From contig BPKG01000001.1 in NCBI GenBank assembly GCA_026005015.1, positions 811,501-875,500 of the forward strand: a stretch of DNA of 64,000 nt. Direction: 5' to 3'. This stretch comes from Burkholderiales bacterium. GTDB lineage: Bacteria > Pseudomonadota > Gammaproteobacteria > Burkholderiales > UBA6910. Shown here in pieces: positions 1 through 8,334 of this stretch (the stretch's first letter is position 1; every line of letters begins with the position of its first letter). The notes below the pieces were generated by a model that ran no database searches, had not been told where the DNA came from, and saw only the letters and a program-made list of their open reading frames with translations. The position numbers and the translations under genes are program-made.

Positions 1-25
1 CCCCTGGCGCGAGCGCAACCTGCCC

Positions 26-52
26 GGTTCAAACCTGTTCAGCGGCGGTTCA
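26..52 (+). promoter_or_regulatory. Tandem GGTTCA-type direct repeats, possible PhoP-like operator
   Basis: Three near-identical hexamers, GGTTCA (26-31), TGTTCA (36-41) and GGTTCA (47-52), lie 10 and 11 nt apart, about one helical turn. They sit some 60-90 nt before the first gene. OmpR/PhoP-family regulators typically bind such repeats (PhoP: GGTTTA-like half-sites), and a PhoP/PhoQ-type pair is encoded 1.5 kb downstream. That the local regulator binds here is inference. Confidence 0.35.
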
Positions 53-114
53 GGAACCGGGGCGTAGGATGCAAGCGTAGAAAACGGGAAAAAGACTGGT
101 AAAGGAGGCTTGAA

Positions 115-441
115 ATGAAAGGGATTCGCAAGCTCGCCCTGCTGGGATCCGCCCTGGCGCTGGTGGCCGCCCTGGGTGCTCCGGCGGTGGCTCAAGCCGA
201 CGGCGGAGACTGGCACCCCAAGCACCACTGGAAGCACGACCATTGGAAGAAGCGCCATCACTGGAAGCACCACGACTGGGTGCCTCCCGGGCACCGGTAC
301 TACCACTATCACTACTACGATTACGGGCCGCCGAGGATCATCTACCGGCCGTACTACAAGGAGTACCACCATTATTACTATCCGCGGCACTACGACCGCT
401 ACGGCAGTGATTTCACCATCATCTGGCGCGGCAGTTTCTGA
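115..441 (+). CDS. Small exported His/Tyr/Trp-rich protein
   Basis: A 108-residue protein with a clear Sec signal peptide: basic MKGIRK start, a hydrophobic stretch to about residue 24, and an AVAQA cleavage site. The mature part is about 80 residues with roughly 15 His, 15 Tyr and 6 Trp. It opens with HWK-type repeats (HHWKHDHWKKRHHWKHHDW) and continues with Tyr/His runs. A good ribosome site (AAAGGAGG) precedes ATG 115. I recognise no named family. The composition suggests metal or haem binding or a surface/periplasmic structural role, which is inference. It is followed 33 nt later by a glycine-zipper envelope protein, probably in the same operon. Confidence 0.75.
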   Translation: MKGIRKLALLGSALALVAALGAPAVAQADGGDWHPKHHWKHDHWKKRHHWKHHDWVPPGHRYYHYHYYDYGPPRIIYRPYYKEYHHYYYPRHYDRYGSDFTIIWRGSF

Positions 442-474
442 GCCACCCAGCGCGTGAAAAGAAAGGAGGTTGCC

Positions 475-993
475 ATGTGGAAGAAAAAGATCGCTTTGGC
501 CACGATGCTAACCCTGGCCACCGCCCCGGCCTGGTCCTACGAGGCCTACGAGGACTTCGATTACGCCAAGGTGAAAAGCGTCACCCCCCGCTATGAACGG
601 ATAAACGTCCCGCGGGAAGAATGCTGGACCGAGCGCGTTCCCGGCGGCTACCGGGAAACCCGCGGGCCCGACAACTACCTCGGTCCCATCATCGGCGGCA
701 TCGCGGGTGGCCTCCTGGGCTCCACCGTGGGCAAGGGCAGCGGAAAGCATGTGGCCATCGGCGCCGGCGCGGTGGCCGGCACCATCGTGGGCGCGGAGCT
801 CTCCCGGAACGAGGCCTACGCCTACGAGCCGCCCCACGACGTGCAGCGTTGCCGGGTGGTGGACCGGTGGGAGAAGCGCATCGCGGGCTACGAAGTGACC
901 TACCAGTACGCGGGCCGCACCTACACCACGGTGCTGCCCTATGATCCGGGCCCCCGCCTGCGGGTGCGGGTGTCCGTGGAGCCCGCCGAGTGA
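475..993 (+). CDS. Glycine-zipper 2TM-domain envelope protein
   Basis: A 172-residue exported protein. The start ATG 475 was chosen over the upstream in-frame GTG 454 because the AGAAAGGAGGT ribosome site lies at 460-470, directly before 475. Residues 1-22 form a signal peptide ending around APAWS. The middle holds a glycine-zipper segment (LGPIIGGIAGGLLGSTVG, then AIGAGAVAGTIVGAEL) typical of the Rick_17kDa/Glycine-zipper_2TM family of outer-membrane or periplasmic proteins. The C-terminal third carries a pair of Cys (one before the zipper, one in VQRCRVV) and a Tyr-rich stretch. Family members are linked to envelope integrity and stress; the exact role is unknown. A terminator follows at once. 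Confidence 0.8.
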   Translation: MWKKKIALATMLTLATAPAWSYEAYEDFDYAKVKSVTPRYERINVPREECWTERVPGGYRETRGPDNYLGPIIGGIAGGLLGSTVGKGSGKHVAIGAGAVAGTIVGAELSRNEAYAYEPPHDVQRCRVVDRWEKRIAGYEVTYQYAGRTYTTVLPYDPGPRLRVRVSVEPAE

Positions 994-999
994 AGCCCC

Positions 1000-1043
1000 A
1001 GGCGGCCCGTGGCGGGAGGAAGCCGGCAGGGCCGCCTTTCTGT
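1000..1043 (+). terminator. Rho-independent terminator after glycine-zipper gene
   Basis: AGGCGGCCC (1000-1008) pairs perfectly with GGGCCGCCT (1029-1037), and TTCTGTT follows. The stem lies 7 nt after the stop codon at 993, which fits termination of the two-gene exported-protein operon. Confidence 0.65.
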
Positions 1044-1057
1044 TAAAGTTCGTTTGA
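1041..1057 (+). promoter_or_regulatory. GTTAA/GTTTG repeat before PepSY-TCS operon
   Basis: TGTTAA (1041-1046) and CGTTTG (1051-1056) resemble PhoP half-sites (GTTTA) spaced about one turn apart, just upstream of GTG 1077. The site would suit autoregulation of the downstream regulator. Each half-site matches only 4 of 5 positions, and the element abuts a terminator, so this is a weak call. Confidence 0.25.
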
Positions 1058-1076
1058 ACCGCCGGGAGTTGTCCTC

Positions 1077-1454
1077 GTGACGCGGAAAAAAGGGTTGTCG
1101 GCCTCCGCCTGGCTCGCCGCCGGGCTCGGAATCGCCCTGGCGGCGACCGCCGCCTGGGCCGACCACGACCGTTTCGACCCCCGCGATGACCGGTCGGAGC
1201 GCTACCGGCGCTACGAGTCCCGCGAGGTCCCGCCCGGGGACTTCTACCGGGTGGACAGGCGGGACCGGGGCTCCCGTTCCCCCCGGGACGAGGCGGCGGA
1301 GCGGGCCCGTCGGGAGACCGGCGGCCGGGTGCTCTCCATCGAGGAGCGTTCCCGCCGAGACGACCGGGAGGGCTACCGGGTGCGCATCCTCACCCCGGAG
1401 GGGGAGGTCCGCTACTACGACGTGGGCCCGGGCAACGGGCGGGGGAAACGCTGA
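1077..1454 (+). CDS. Exported PepSY-like small protein
   Basis: A 125-residue protein starting at GTG 1077, with a signal peptide ending near AAWA (about residue 29). A charged Arg/Asp/Tyr-rich linker follows, then a C-terminal block (about 76-118) matching the PepSY pattern: an amphipathic helix (EAAERARRETGG), GRVLSIEERS, GYRVRILTPEGEVRYYDV. PepSY proteins are often encoded directly before PhoP/PhoQ-type pairs and are thought to modulate the sensor or a protease in the periplasm. Here the response regulator begins 65 nt downstream, so it is probably cotranscribed. Function beyond the domain is inferred from context. Confidence 0.7.
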   Translation: MTRKKGLSASAWLAAGLGIALAATAAWADHDRFDPRDDRSERYRRYESREVPPGDFYRVDRRDRGSRSPRDEAAERARRETGGRVLSIEERSRRDDREGYRVRILTPEGEVRYYDVGPGNGRGKR

Positions 1455-1519
1455 GCCGTCCCGATGAAGGGACCGGCTCCCCTGCTTTTCCGTCTCGCAA
1501 GGCCGCAAACCTGTCTCAA

Positions 1520-2203
1520 GTGCGCCTCCTGGTCATCGAAGACGAAGCCGACCTGCGCCGCCAGGTGACCGAGCGCCTCGCCCGGGAGGGCTACCAGGTG
1601 GACGGCACCGGCGACGGCGCGGAAGGCCTTTACCTCGCCAGCGAATACCCCTACGACGCGGCCATCGTGGATCTGGGGCTGCCGGGCATCCCGGGGCTGG
1701 AGATCATCCGACGGCTGCGCTCGGGGGGGCGGCTGCTGCCCATCCTGGTGCTCACCGCCCGGGGCCGCTGGCAAGACAAGGTGGAAGGGCTGGAGGCCGG
1801 GGCCGACGACTATCTCACCAAGCCCTTTCAGATGGAGGAGCTGCTGGCGCGGGTCAAGGCCCTGATCCGCCGCGCCGCCGGCACCGCCTCCCAGACCGTG
1901 GAGTGCGGCCCCCTCCGGGTCGATCTGGCCGCCCAGAAGGTGAGCGTGAACGGTGTGGACGTGGACCTCACGCCCTACGAGTACCGGCTCCTGGAATACC
2001 TGGTGACCCACCGCAACAAGGTGATCTCCAAGGCGGAGCTTTCCGACGTCCTCTATCCCCACGACGAGGACCGGGACAGCAACGTGCTGGAGGTGCTGGT
2101 GGGGCGGCTGCGGCGCAAGCTGGACCCGGAAGGGGCGCTCTCCCCCATAGAGACCCTGCGGGGCCGGGGCTACCGCTTCGTCCTGGAAAGCGACGCCTCA
2201 TGA
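1520..2203 (+). CDS. OmpR-family response regulator (PhoP/QseB-like)
   Basis: A 227-residue two-domain regulator. The receiver domain (1-115) has the acidic pair E7/D8, phospho-acceptor D51 (AIVDLGLPG), the LTARG Thr and the switch Lys in YLTKPFQ. The winged-helix DNA-binding domain (about 125-222) ends in the usual RGRGYRF turn. It starts at GTG 1520 with a weak ribosome site. The stop overlaps the start of the kinase (ATGATG), so the pair is translationally coupled. It is expected to control envelope genes in response to the adjacent sensor; the closest general type is PhoP/QseB. Confidence 0.93.
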   Translation: MRLLVIEDEADLRRQVTERLAREGYQVDGTGDGAEGLYLASEYPYDAAIVDLGLPGIPGLEIIRRLRSGGRLLPILVLTARGRWQDKVEGLEAGADDYLTKPFQMEELLARVKALIRRAAGTASQTVECGPLRVDLAAQKVSVNGVDVDLTPYEYRLLEYLVTHRNKVISKAELSDVLYPHDEDRDSNVLEVLVGRLRRKLDPEGALSPIETLRGRGYRFVLESDAS

Positions 2204-3537
2204 TGTCCCTGCACCGGCGCGTGGCGCTGTCCGCCGCGCTGGTGCTCGCGGCGTTCGTCACCCTCACCAGCGTCGCCCTGGAGCAGGCGTTCCGGGAAAG
2301 CGCCGAATCGGCGCGCCGGGAACGCCTCCTCGCCCAGATTTACCTCCTCCTCGGAGCGGCCGAGGAAGACGCGGAGGGCCGGCTCATCCTGCCCGAACCG
2401 CTGCCCGAGCCGCGGCTGAGCCTCCCCGGTTCCGGGCTCTACGCCCAGGTGGCCGACGCCGGCGGCGCAGTGCTGTGGCGTTCCCCTTCCGCCCTCGGGC
2501 TCGACGTTCCCTTCGCAAGCGGCCTTCCCCCCGGCGCGCGGCGCTTCGAGCGGCGCACGGACGCCGCCGGGGAGGACTACTTCGTCCAGAGCCTGGGGGT
2601 GCGCTGGGCCATCGGCGCCAATCCCCGGGATCTCACCTTCAGCGTCGCCGAGGACCTGACCGAGTATCTGCAGCAGATCCGTCGCTACCGCACCGCCCTG
2701 GGGGGGTGGCTCGCCGCCCTCTCCGTGCTGCTCCTCGCGGTGCTGTGGCTGGTGCTGCGCTGGGGACTGAAACCCCTGCGGCGCGTGGCCGCCGAAGTGG
2801 CCGCGGTCCAGGCCGGACGCCAGGAGCATCTCAGGGGAGAATATCCGGAGGAGCTCAAGCTCCTCACCGAAAACATCAACGCCCTCCTCACCCACGAGCG
2901 GGCCCAGCAGAAGAAGCTCAAGAACGCGCTTGCGGATCTGGCCCACAGCCTGAAGACCCCCCTGGCGGTGCTCCGGAGCATGAGCGATCCGGACGGGTCC
3001 GCCCCTCCTTCCCCGGCGGCGCTGGGCGAGCAGCTCGACCGCATGGGGCGTCTGGTGGAGTACCACCTCCAGCGCGCCGCGGCGGGACGGGCCGCCACCT
3101 TCAGCGGCCCGGTGGCGGTGCGGCCGATGGCCGAGCGCCTGATCGCCACCCTGGCCAAGGTCCACCGGGACAAGCCCGTGGGCGCCACCGTGGCGGTGGA
3201 GGCCCAGGAGGTGTTCCGGGGCGCCGAGGACGACCTGATGGAGGTGCTCGGGAACCTCCTGGACAACGCCTACAAGTGGTGCCGCTCCCAGGTGCGGATC
3301 GCCGCCGCGAGGAGCGAGGAGGGGCTTTCCCTCACAGTAGAGGACGACGGTCCCGGGATCGAGCCGGGGGAGGCCCAGCGGCTCCTCGAGCGAGGCGTGC
3401 GGGCCGACGAGACGGTGCCCGGCCACGGCATCGGTCTCGCCGTGGTGCGGGACGTGGCCAGCGCCTACGACGGCGCCGTCGCCATCGACCGCTCGCCCCT
3501 GGGCGGCGCGCGGGTCACCGTGCGCTTCCGCGACTGA
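2200..3537 (+). CDS. PhoQ-like sensor histidine kinase
   Basis: A 445-residue inner-membrane kinase. TM1 lies at about 8-22, an acidic periplasmic sensor (about 30-160, rich in Glu/Asp/Pro) follows, then TM2 near 170-190 and a HAMP-like linker. The H-box is LADLAHSLKTPLAVL, the PhoQ-type HSLKTPL variant. ATP-binding motifs: N-box NLLDNAYKWC, G1 VEDDGPGIE and G2 GHGIGLAVV. Two tandem ATGs at 2200 and 2203 overlap the regulator stop. The acidic sensor is reminiscent of divalent-cation or cationic-peptide sensing in PhoQ, but the ligand cannot be read from sequence. Confidence 0.93.
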   Translation: MMSLHRRVALSAALVLAAFVTLTSVALEQAFRESAESARRERLLAQIYLLLGAAEEDAEGRLILPEPLPEPRLSLPGSGLYAQVADAGGAVLWRSPSALGLDVPFASGLPPGARRFERRTDAAGEDYFVQSLGVRWAIGANPRDLTFSVAEDLTEYLQQIRRYRTALGGWLAALSVLLLAVLWLVLRWGLKPLRRVAAEVAAVQAGRQEHLRGEYPEELKLLTENINALLTHERAQQKKLKNALADLAHSLKTPLAVLRSMSDPDGSAPPSPAALGEQLDRMGRLVEYHLQRAAAGRAATFSGPVAVRPMAERLIATLAKVHRDKPVGATVAVEAQEVFRGAEDDLMEVLGNLLDNAYKWCRSQVRIAAARSEEGLSLTVEDDGPGIEPGEAQRLLERGVRADETVPGHGIGLAVVRDVASAYDGAVAIDRSPLGGARVTVRFRD

Positions 3538-3620
3538 ACAGGAAGAACCGCCGCGACCATCTGGCGCGCTCCGCGGCCGGTGCTCTAAACTGTCCCGGTC
3601 GCTGCCGCCGAGGGGAACGC

Positions 3621-4874
3621 ATGCTCTTCGAAAAAAAGATCGAAGGATTCCTGGAAGGCCTGAAAGAGAAAGGCGCCCTTCCGCTACGGGTGGAGCTGTG
3701 GAACGGCCGCGCGGTCGAGCTTTCGCCCCATGCCACGGTGTTGCTGCGCCTGAACGCCCCGGCGGCGGCCCGCTACTTCCTGCGCCCGACCCTCGCCAAG
3801 CTGGGGGAGGCCTATGTGGAAGGCCACGTGGACGTGGAAGGGCCCTTGAGGGACGTGATCGGCGCCGCCACGCGCCTCGCCGCCCACGCGGGCGCCGGCC
3901 AGGGCCGCTTGCCCGTATGGCGCTGGGCCCATTCCCGGCGCACGGACCGGAAGGCGATCCAGTACCACTACGACGTCTCCAACGACTTCTACGCCCTGTG
4001 GCTGGACCGCCACATGGTCTACTCCTGCGCCTACTTCAAGACGGGAGACGAGGACATCCACACCGCCCAGGAGCAGAAGCTGGATCACATCTGCCGCAAG
4101 CTCATGCTGCGGCCCGGCGAGAAATTCCTCGACATCGGCTGCGGCTGGGGCGGGCTGATCCGCTGGGCCGCCAGGCACTACGGGGCCGATGCCATCGGCA
4201 TCACCCTGTCGCGGAACCAGTACGAGTACGCCGCAAAGCGCATCGAGGAGGAGGGTCTCTCCGGCCGCTGCCGCGTTCTGCTGCAGGACTACCGGGACGT
4301 GCCGGGGGAGGCGGTGTTCGACAAGATCGCCAGCGTGGGCATGTTCGAGCACGTGGGGCTGAAGAACCTGCCCCGCTACTTCGGCGTCATCCAGCGGCTG
4401 CTCAAGCCCGGCGGCATTGCGCTCAACCACGGCATCACCGCCGGCGATCCCGACAGCCGCTGGTCCCCCTTGGGCGGAGGCGAGTTCATCGAGAAATACG
4501 TCTTCCCCCACGGGGAACTCCCCCACCTGTCGCTGGCGATCCGGGAGATGTCCGCCCAGCGGCTGGAAGTGGCCGACGTGGAAACCCTGCGGCTGCACTA
4601 CGCCAAGACCCTCTGGCACTGGGCGGAGCGGCTGGAGCAGAACCGGGCCCGGGCGGCGGCCCTCGCGGGCGAGAAGCGGCTGCGCATCTGGCGCGTGTAC
4701 CTCGCCGGCTGCGCCCACGCCTTCGAGCAGGGCTGGGTGACGATCCAGCAGGTCCTCGCGTTCAAACCCGCTCGGGCGGGCGAGAGCCCTCTGCCGTGGA
4801 CCCGCGCCTACATGTACGCCCCGGCCCGGGACGCCGAAGCGGCGCAGCCGAGCGAAGCCATGCGCCTCGCCTGA
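3621..4874 (+). CDS. cfa: Cyclopropane-fatty-acyl-phospholipid synthase
   Basis: A 417-residue SAM-dependent methyltransferase that adds a methylene bridge across cis double bonds of membrane phospholipid acyl chains. The N-terminal domain (1-100) is followed by the diagnostic AIQYHYDVSNDFYALWLD, YSCAYF, the SAM loop FLDIGCGWGGLIRWAA, GITLSRNQ, and SVGMFEHVGLKNLP. The length is normal for the family. The start ATG 3621 follows GAGGGGAAC. It stands alone on the plus strand, with the broken TauE-like gene converging on it. Cyclopropanation usually rises with acid or stationary-phase stress, which fits the neighbouring envelope-stress genes. Confidence 0.93.
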   Translation: MLFEKKIEGFLEGLKEKGALPLRVELWNGRAVELSPHATVLLRLNAPAAARYFLRPTLAKLGEAYVEGHVDVEGPLRDVIGAATRLAAHAGAGQGRLPVWRWAHSRRTDRKAIQYHYDVSNDFYALWLDRHMVYSCAYFKTGDEDIHTAQEQKLDHICRKLMLRPGEKFLDIGCGWGGLIRWAARHYGADAIGITLSRNQYEYAAKRIEEEGLSGRCRVLLQDYRDVPGEAVFDKIASVGMFEHVGLKNLPRYFGVIQRLLKPGGIALNHGITAGDPDSRWSPLGGGEFIEKYVFPHGELPHLSLAIREMSAQRLEVADVETLRLHYAKTLWHWAERLEQNRARAAALAGEKRLRIWRVYLAGCAHAFEQGWVTIQQVLAFKPARAGESPLPWTRAYMYAPARDAEAAQPSEAMRLA

Positions 4875-4919
4875 TCATGGCGCCCGCCGGGCACGGTTTT
4901 TCGACCAGGCAACGCCAGG

Positions 4920-5648
4920 CTAGGAGCGGCAGAACTCGGCGATGCCGAGGGGCAGGTTCGGGAGCCGCAGGAGCCCGGTCAATGCCGAACGCCACGATCA
5001 CCGCGCCCGCCCCGTAGCGCACCCAGGGACGCTGCAGAAAACCCTTCAGGCTCCCGGCGAACCAGCCCATGGCCATCAGGTTCGGAAGCGTACCCGCCCC
5101 GAAGGCCAGCATGATGAGGGCGCCGGTGACCGGGCTCGCCGAGAGGAGTGCGGTGAAGAGCACGCTGTAGACCAGCCCGCAGGGCAGCCACCCCCACACC
5201 GTGCCGGCGGCAAACGCCCGCGGCAGGCTGTCGATGGGCAGCATCCGGGCCGTCCACGGCTGGAGCCGCGCGCCACAACAGGCCGCCGGCGCGCTCCAGG
5301 TAGGCCACGCCGCTGCCACAGACCCGCCATGTAGAGCCCCAGGGCGATCAGCATCAGGTTCGCGCGAGCGTACAAGCCCTGCTGCACGGGAATCAGCCCC
5401 TCGACCAGGAGCCCCGCGGAGCCAGGCCGCGCCCGCCACCGCGCCCGCAGCCCCGTAGCTAGGCGATGCGGCCCACGTTGTAGGCTGCCTGGCAGCTCAC
5501 GCGGCGCCCGGCGCCCGTTGCGCCGCGTTGAGGGAAAGGCGCCCACGATGCCGCCGCACATGCCGACGCAGTGGGTTCCACCCAGCAACCCCACGAGGAA
5601 CACTGAGAGAAACCCTGAGCTCATCACCGAGCCGTATCGAACGTTCAT
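4920..5648 (-). pseudogene. TauE/SafE-like (UreH-type) membrane protein, multiply frameshifted
   Basis: Reading leftward from ATG 5648, several frames together give one protein of the sulfite exporter TauE/SafE-like type found beside cbb3/hemN genes: VFLVGLLGGTHCVGMCGG, then AAYNVGRIA, LLVEGLIPVQQGLYARAN, AGGLLW, AGTVWGWLPCGLVYSVLF, LIMLAFGAGTLPNLMAMG and LLRLPNLPLGIAEFC, ending at TAG 4920. About six single-base changes separate these blocks, nearly all insertions relative to the expected frame. ATG 5648 overlaps the hemN stop (ATGA), so the genes were coupled. The protein motifs are well kept, so consensus error is plausible. The density of breaks also allows a real pseudogene. Confidence 0.7.
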
Positions 5649-7095
5649 ATCACTTTCGAATAGCGGGTGCGCTGGAGGTCGGACTGGAGGTATTTGTCGA
5701 ACACCATGCATACGTGGCGCACCAGCAGCCGCCCCCGGGGGGTGACGCCGATCCAGTCGTCCTCTATCGTCACCAGGCCCCAGCGCTCCAGCTCCCTCAG
5801 CGCCTCCAGCTCCCGCTGGAAGTAGCGGTGGAAATCGATGAGATAGCCGCTTTCGATGGGCTCGAAAGAAAGCTCGAAATGGCAGATGAGGGCCTGGATC
5901 ACCGCCCGCCGCAGGAGGTCGTCGGCGGAAAGCTCCAGCCCGCGCATGATAGGCAGTCGCCCGTCGTCCAGAGCCTCGCAATAGTCCCTGAGCGCCCGGT
6001 GGTTCTGGGCGTAGGTGGGACCGATCATGCCGATGGCCGAGACCCCCGAGACCCACCAGGTCGCACCCGGCGTGGGTAGAGTAGCCCTGGAAGTTGCGGT
6101 GCAGCCGGCCCTTGGCGCTGGGCCACCGCCAGCTCGTCGTCCGGCTTGGCGAAGTGGTCCATGCCGATGTAGAGGTATCCCGCGGCGGTCAAGCGCTCGA
6201 TGGCGAGCTTGAAGATTTGCAGCTTCTCGTCGGCGCTGGGCAGCTCGGCCGGATTGATCTGCCGCTGGGTTTTGAAGATATGGGGCAGGTGGGCGTAGTT
6301 ATAGAGGGCGATGCGGTCCGGGTTCGCCGCGATCACCCGCTCCAGCGTGTGGGCGAAGCCCGCCACCGTCTGCTTCGGCAGCCCGTAGATCAGGTCCAGG
6401 CTCACCGAGCGGAATCCGTGGGTCCGGGCAGCCTCGATCACGGCCACCGTCTGAGCTTCGCTCTGGATCCGGTTCACCGCCCGCTGCACCTGGGGATCCA
6501 GGTCCTGGACGCCGAGGCTCATGCGGTTGAAGCCGAGCTCTGCCAGAACCTGCACCGTGTGCGGGCCCACCTTGCGCGGATCGATCTCGATGGAGTATTC
6601 CCCCTGGGGCGACAGGGCAAAGCGGGAGCGGATGTCCTGCATCAAGCCGCCGAGCTGCTCGTCCGAGAGATAGGTGGGCGTGCCGCCGCCGAAATGGAGC
6701 TGATGCACCTCGTTGTCCCCGGCAAACAGGGCCGCCTGCAGGTCCAGCTCCTTGCGCAGGTACCCGAGATAGCTGGCGGCACGGCGGCGATTCCGGGTGA
6801 TGATCTTGTTGCACGCGCAATAGAAACAGACCGTGTCGCAGAACGGGATGTGCACGTAGAGGGAAAGGGGCCGGCGGATGCCGCCGATGTTGCGCTTCGC
6901 GGCCCAGGCCCGATACGCGGCCTCATCGTAGGCTTCGACAAAGCGGTCGGCGGTCGGGTACGAAGTGTACCGGGGGCCGCTCACGTCGAAGCGGCGGATC
7001 AGCTCGGCATCGAAGGCCGGCAGGGGCGGCGCGCTTTGGAAAACTGCCTGGTGTTCGGATCGGTGCATCGCGGCGATGTGCAAGACGGTTCCCAT
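5645..7095 (-). CDS. hemN: Oxygen-independent coproporphyrinogen III oxidase, two frameshifts
   Basis: A radical-SAM enzyme converting coproporphyrinogen III to protoporphyrinogen IX without oxygen, for haem synthesis at low oxygen. The 4Fe-4S motif CDTVCFYC (CX3CX2C) is present, with SGPRYTSYPTADRF near the N-terminus, HFGGGTPTYL, and SIEIDPR. Two extra bases break the frame, one in the G run at 6109-6111 and one in the G5 run at 6043-6047 (minus strand). Removing both restores AQRQGRLHRNFQGYSTHAG and VSAIGMIGPTYAQNHR and the usual C-terminus. Starts are possible at 7095 or 7068. The FNR box at 7132-7145 lies 37 nt upstream. Likely functional in the organism. Confidence 0.9.
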
Positions 7096-7131
7096 AGGCC
7101 CCCTACTATGCCACCGGCAGCCGAAGAGCCT

Positions 7132-7145
7132 TTGATCTAGATCAA
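7132..7145. promoter_or_regulatory. FNR/ANR box, perfect
   Basis: TTGATCTAGATCAA is an exact match to the FNR consensus TTGAT-N4-ATCAA and is fully palindromic. It lies between the divergent hemN (start 7095) and fnr (start 7217), so it can serve activation of hemN and autoregulation of fnr. Confidence 0.88.
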
Positions 7146-7216
7146 CGGGATGCGGTGCATTAGAATTCGTTCATCTTCGCTCCGGATCCGCCCGGGATCG
7201 TTCTTCAGTACCCGCC

Positions 7217-7963
7217 ATGACCGCCTCGCCCCCCGTCAAGGGCATCAGCCTCACGGCGCTGCGCACCGCGTGTAGCGCCTGTAACCTCCAGGAGCTGTGC
7301 CTGCCCATCGGGCTCACCCGGGAAGAGGTGGAGCGCCTGGACGCGGTGGTGTACCAGCGCCGCCGCGTTAAGCGGGGCGAGCACCTCTACCGGGCGGGAG
7401 AGGGCTTCGACGCCTTGTTCGCCGTGCGCTCGGGTTTCTTCAAGACCTATCTGCTCTCGGAAGACGGGCGAGAGCAGGTGACCGGCTTCCATATGATGGG
7501 GGAAGTGATGGGCCTGGACGCCATCAGCGCGGAGCGCCATCCCTGCAGCGCTATTGCGTTGGAGGATAGCGAGATCTGCCTGGTGCCCTTCACTGAGCTG
7601 GAAGCTCTCTCCCGGGAGATGCCCTCCCTGCAGCGACACCTGCATAAAATGATGAGCCGGGAGATCGTCCGTGACCAGGGCGTCATGCTGCTCCTCGGTA
7701 GCATGAAGGCGGAGGAACGCCTGGCCGCCTTCCTGGTGAATCTTTCCCAGCGCTTCCAAGCCCGCGGCTACTCGCCTTCCGCATTCAACCTGCGCATGAC
7801 CCGGGAGGAGATCGGCAGCTACCTGGGCCTGAAGCTGGAGACCGTGAGCCGCCTCTTCTCCAAGTTCCAGGAAGAGCGCTTGATCCGGGTACACAATAAG
7901 GCCATCCAGATCCTGGATCCCGAAGGGCTCAACGCCCTCGTCGGCCCCTGCATGCTGCGCTAG
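7217..7963 (+). CDS. fnr: FNR-type oxygen-sensing transcription regulator
   Basis: A 248-residue Crp/Fnr-family regulator. The four Fe-S ligands of true FNR/ANR are present: C19, C22, C28 (CSACNLQELC) and C110 (RHPCSAI). The cyclic-nucleotide-like beta-roll spans about 35-145 and a long dimer helix follows. The C-terminal helix-turn-helix reads TREEIGSYLGLKLETVSRLF with the E/S/R recognition pattern for TTGAT sites. It should activate the surrounding microaerobic genes when the 4Fe-4S cluster is intact (low oxygen). Its stop TAG shares the palindrome CTAG (7960-7963) with the stop of the convergent gene. Confidence 0.95.
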   Translation: MTASPPVKGISLTALRTACSACNLQELCLPIGLTREEVERLDAVVYQRRRVKRGEHLYRAGEGFDALFAVRSGFFKTYLLSEDGREQVTGFHMMGEVMGLDAISAERHPCSAIALEDSEICLVPFTELEALSREMPSLQRHLHKMMSREIVRDQGVMLLLGSMKAEERLAAFLVNLSQRFQARGYSPSAFNLRMTREEIGSYLGLKLETVSRLFSKFQEERLIRVHNKAIQILDPEGLNALVGPCMLR

Positions 7964-8271
7964 CCGCAGTCCGGCGTGCCTGGCTCCTGCCGCTTGGGAC
8001 AGCCCGGGGGCCGCTCCGCGGGCGCGAGCGGGCAGCGGTTGATTTCGGCGGAGGTGCGCTGGAAGAAGCAGGTGAGGGCGCTGGAGGCGGCGGCGAAGGC
8101 CCAGAAGAGGAAGAAGCCGATGGTGTAGACCATCAGGCGGTTTTCCCCCAGCGTCTGGCCGCCCGGCAGCAGGGTGTCGCTGAAGGGCAGCTCCATGGGG
8201 TCGAACAGGCTGAAGAAAATCGCCTCCCCGATCCCGCCCACGATGAACGATGGCCACAGGATCCAGATCAA
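7960..8271 (-). CDS. Small two-TM membrane protein of the cco cluster
   Basis: A 103-residue protein with two predicted membrane helices (about 1-22, MIWILWPSFIVGGIGEAIFF, and 45-67, VYTIGFFLFWAFAAASSALTC), then a cytoplasmic tail ending in Cys/Pro-rich sequence. Proteins of this type are commonly encoded downstream of ccoG/fixH in betaproteobacteria; I know no assigned function. It ends on the same CTAG as fnr, from the opposite strand. It probably belongs to the leftward ccoG-fixH transcript. Confidence 0.65.
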   Translation of the reverse strand: MIWILWPSFIVGGIGEAIFFSLFDPMELPFSDTLLPGGQTLGENRLMVYTIGFFLFWAFAAASSALTCFFQRTSAEINRCPLAPAERPPGCPKRQEPGTPDCG

Positions 8272-8334
8272 TCGCCGCCCGAAGCCGCCCAGCTCCTGGG
8301 TTTCCGCTCCGCCTGCGGCGACGGCTCGGGCAGC

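Noticed and set aside
115-441. A nickel or cobalt resistance protein by name (RcnB-like)
   Set aside because: The His-rich composition is suggestive, but the RcnB motif pattern is not present, so no name is given.
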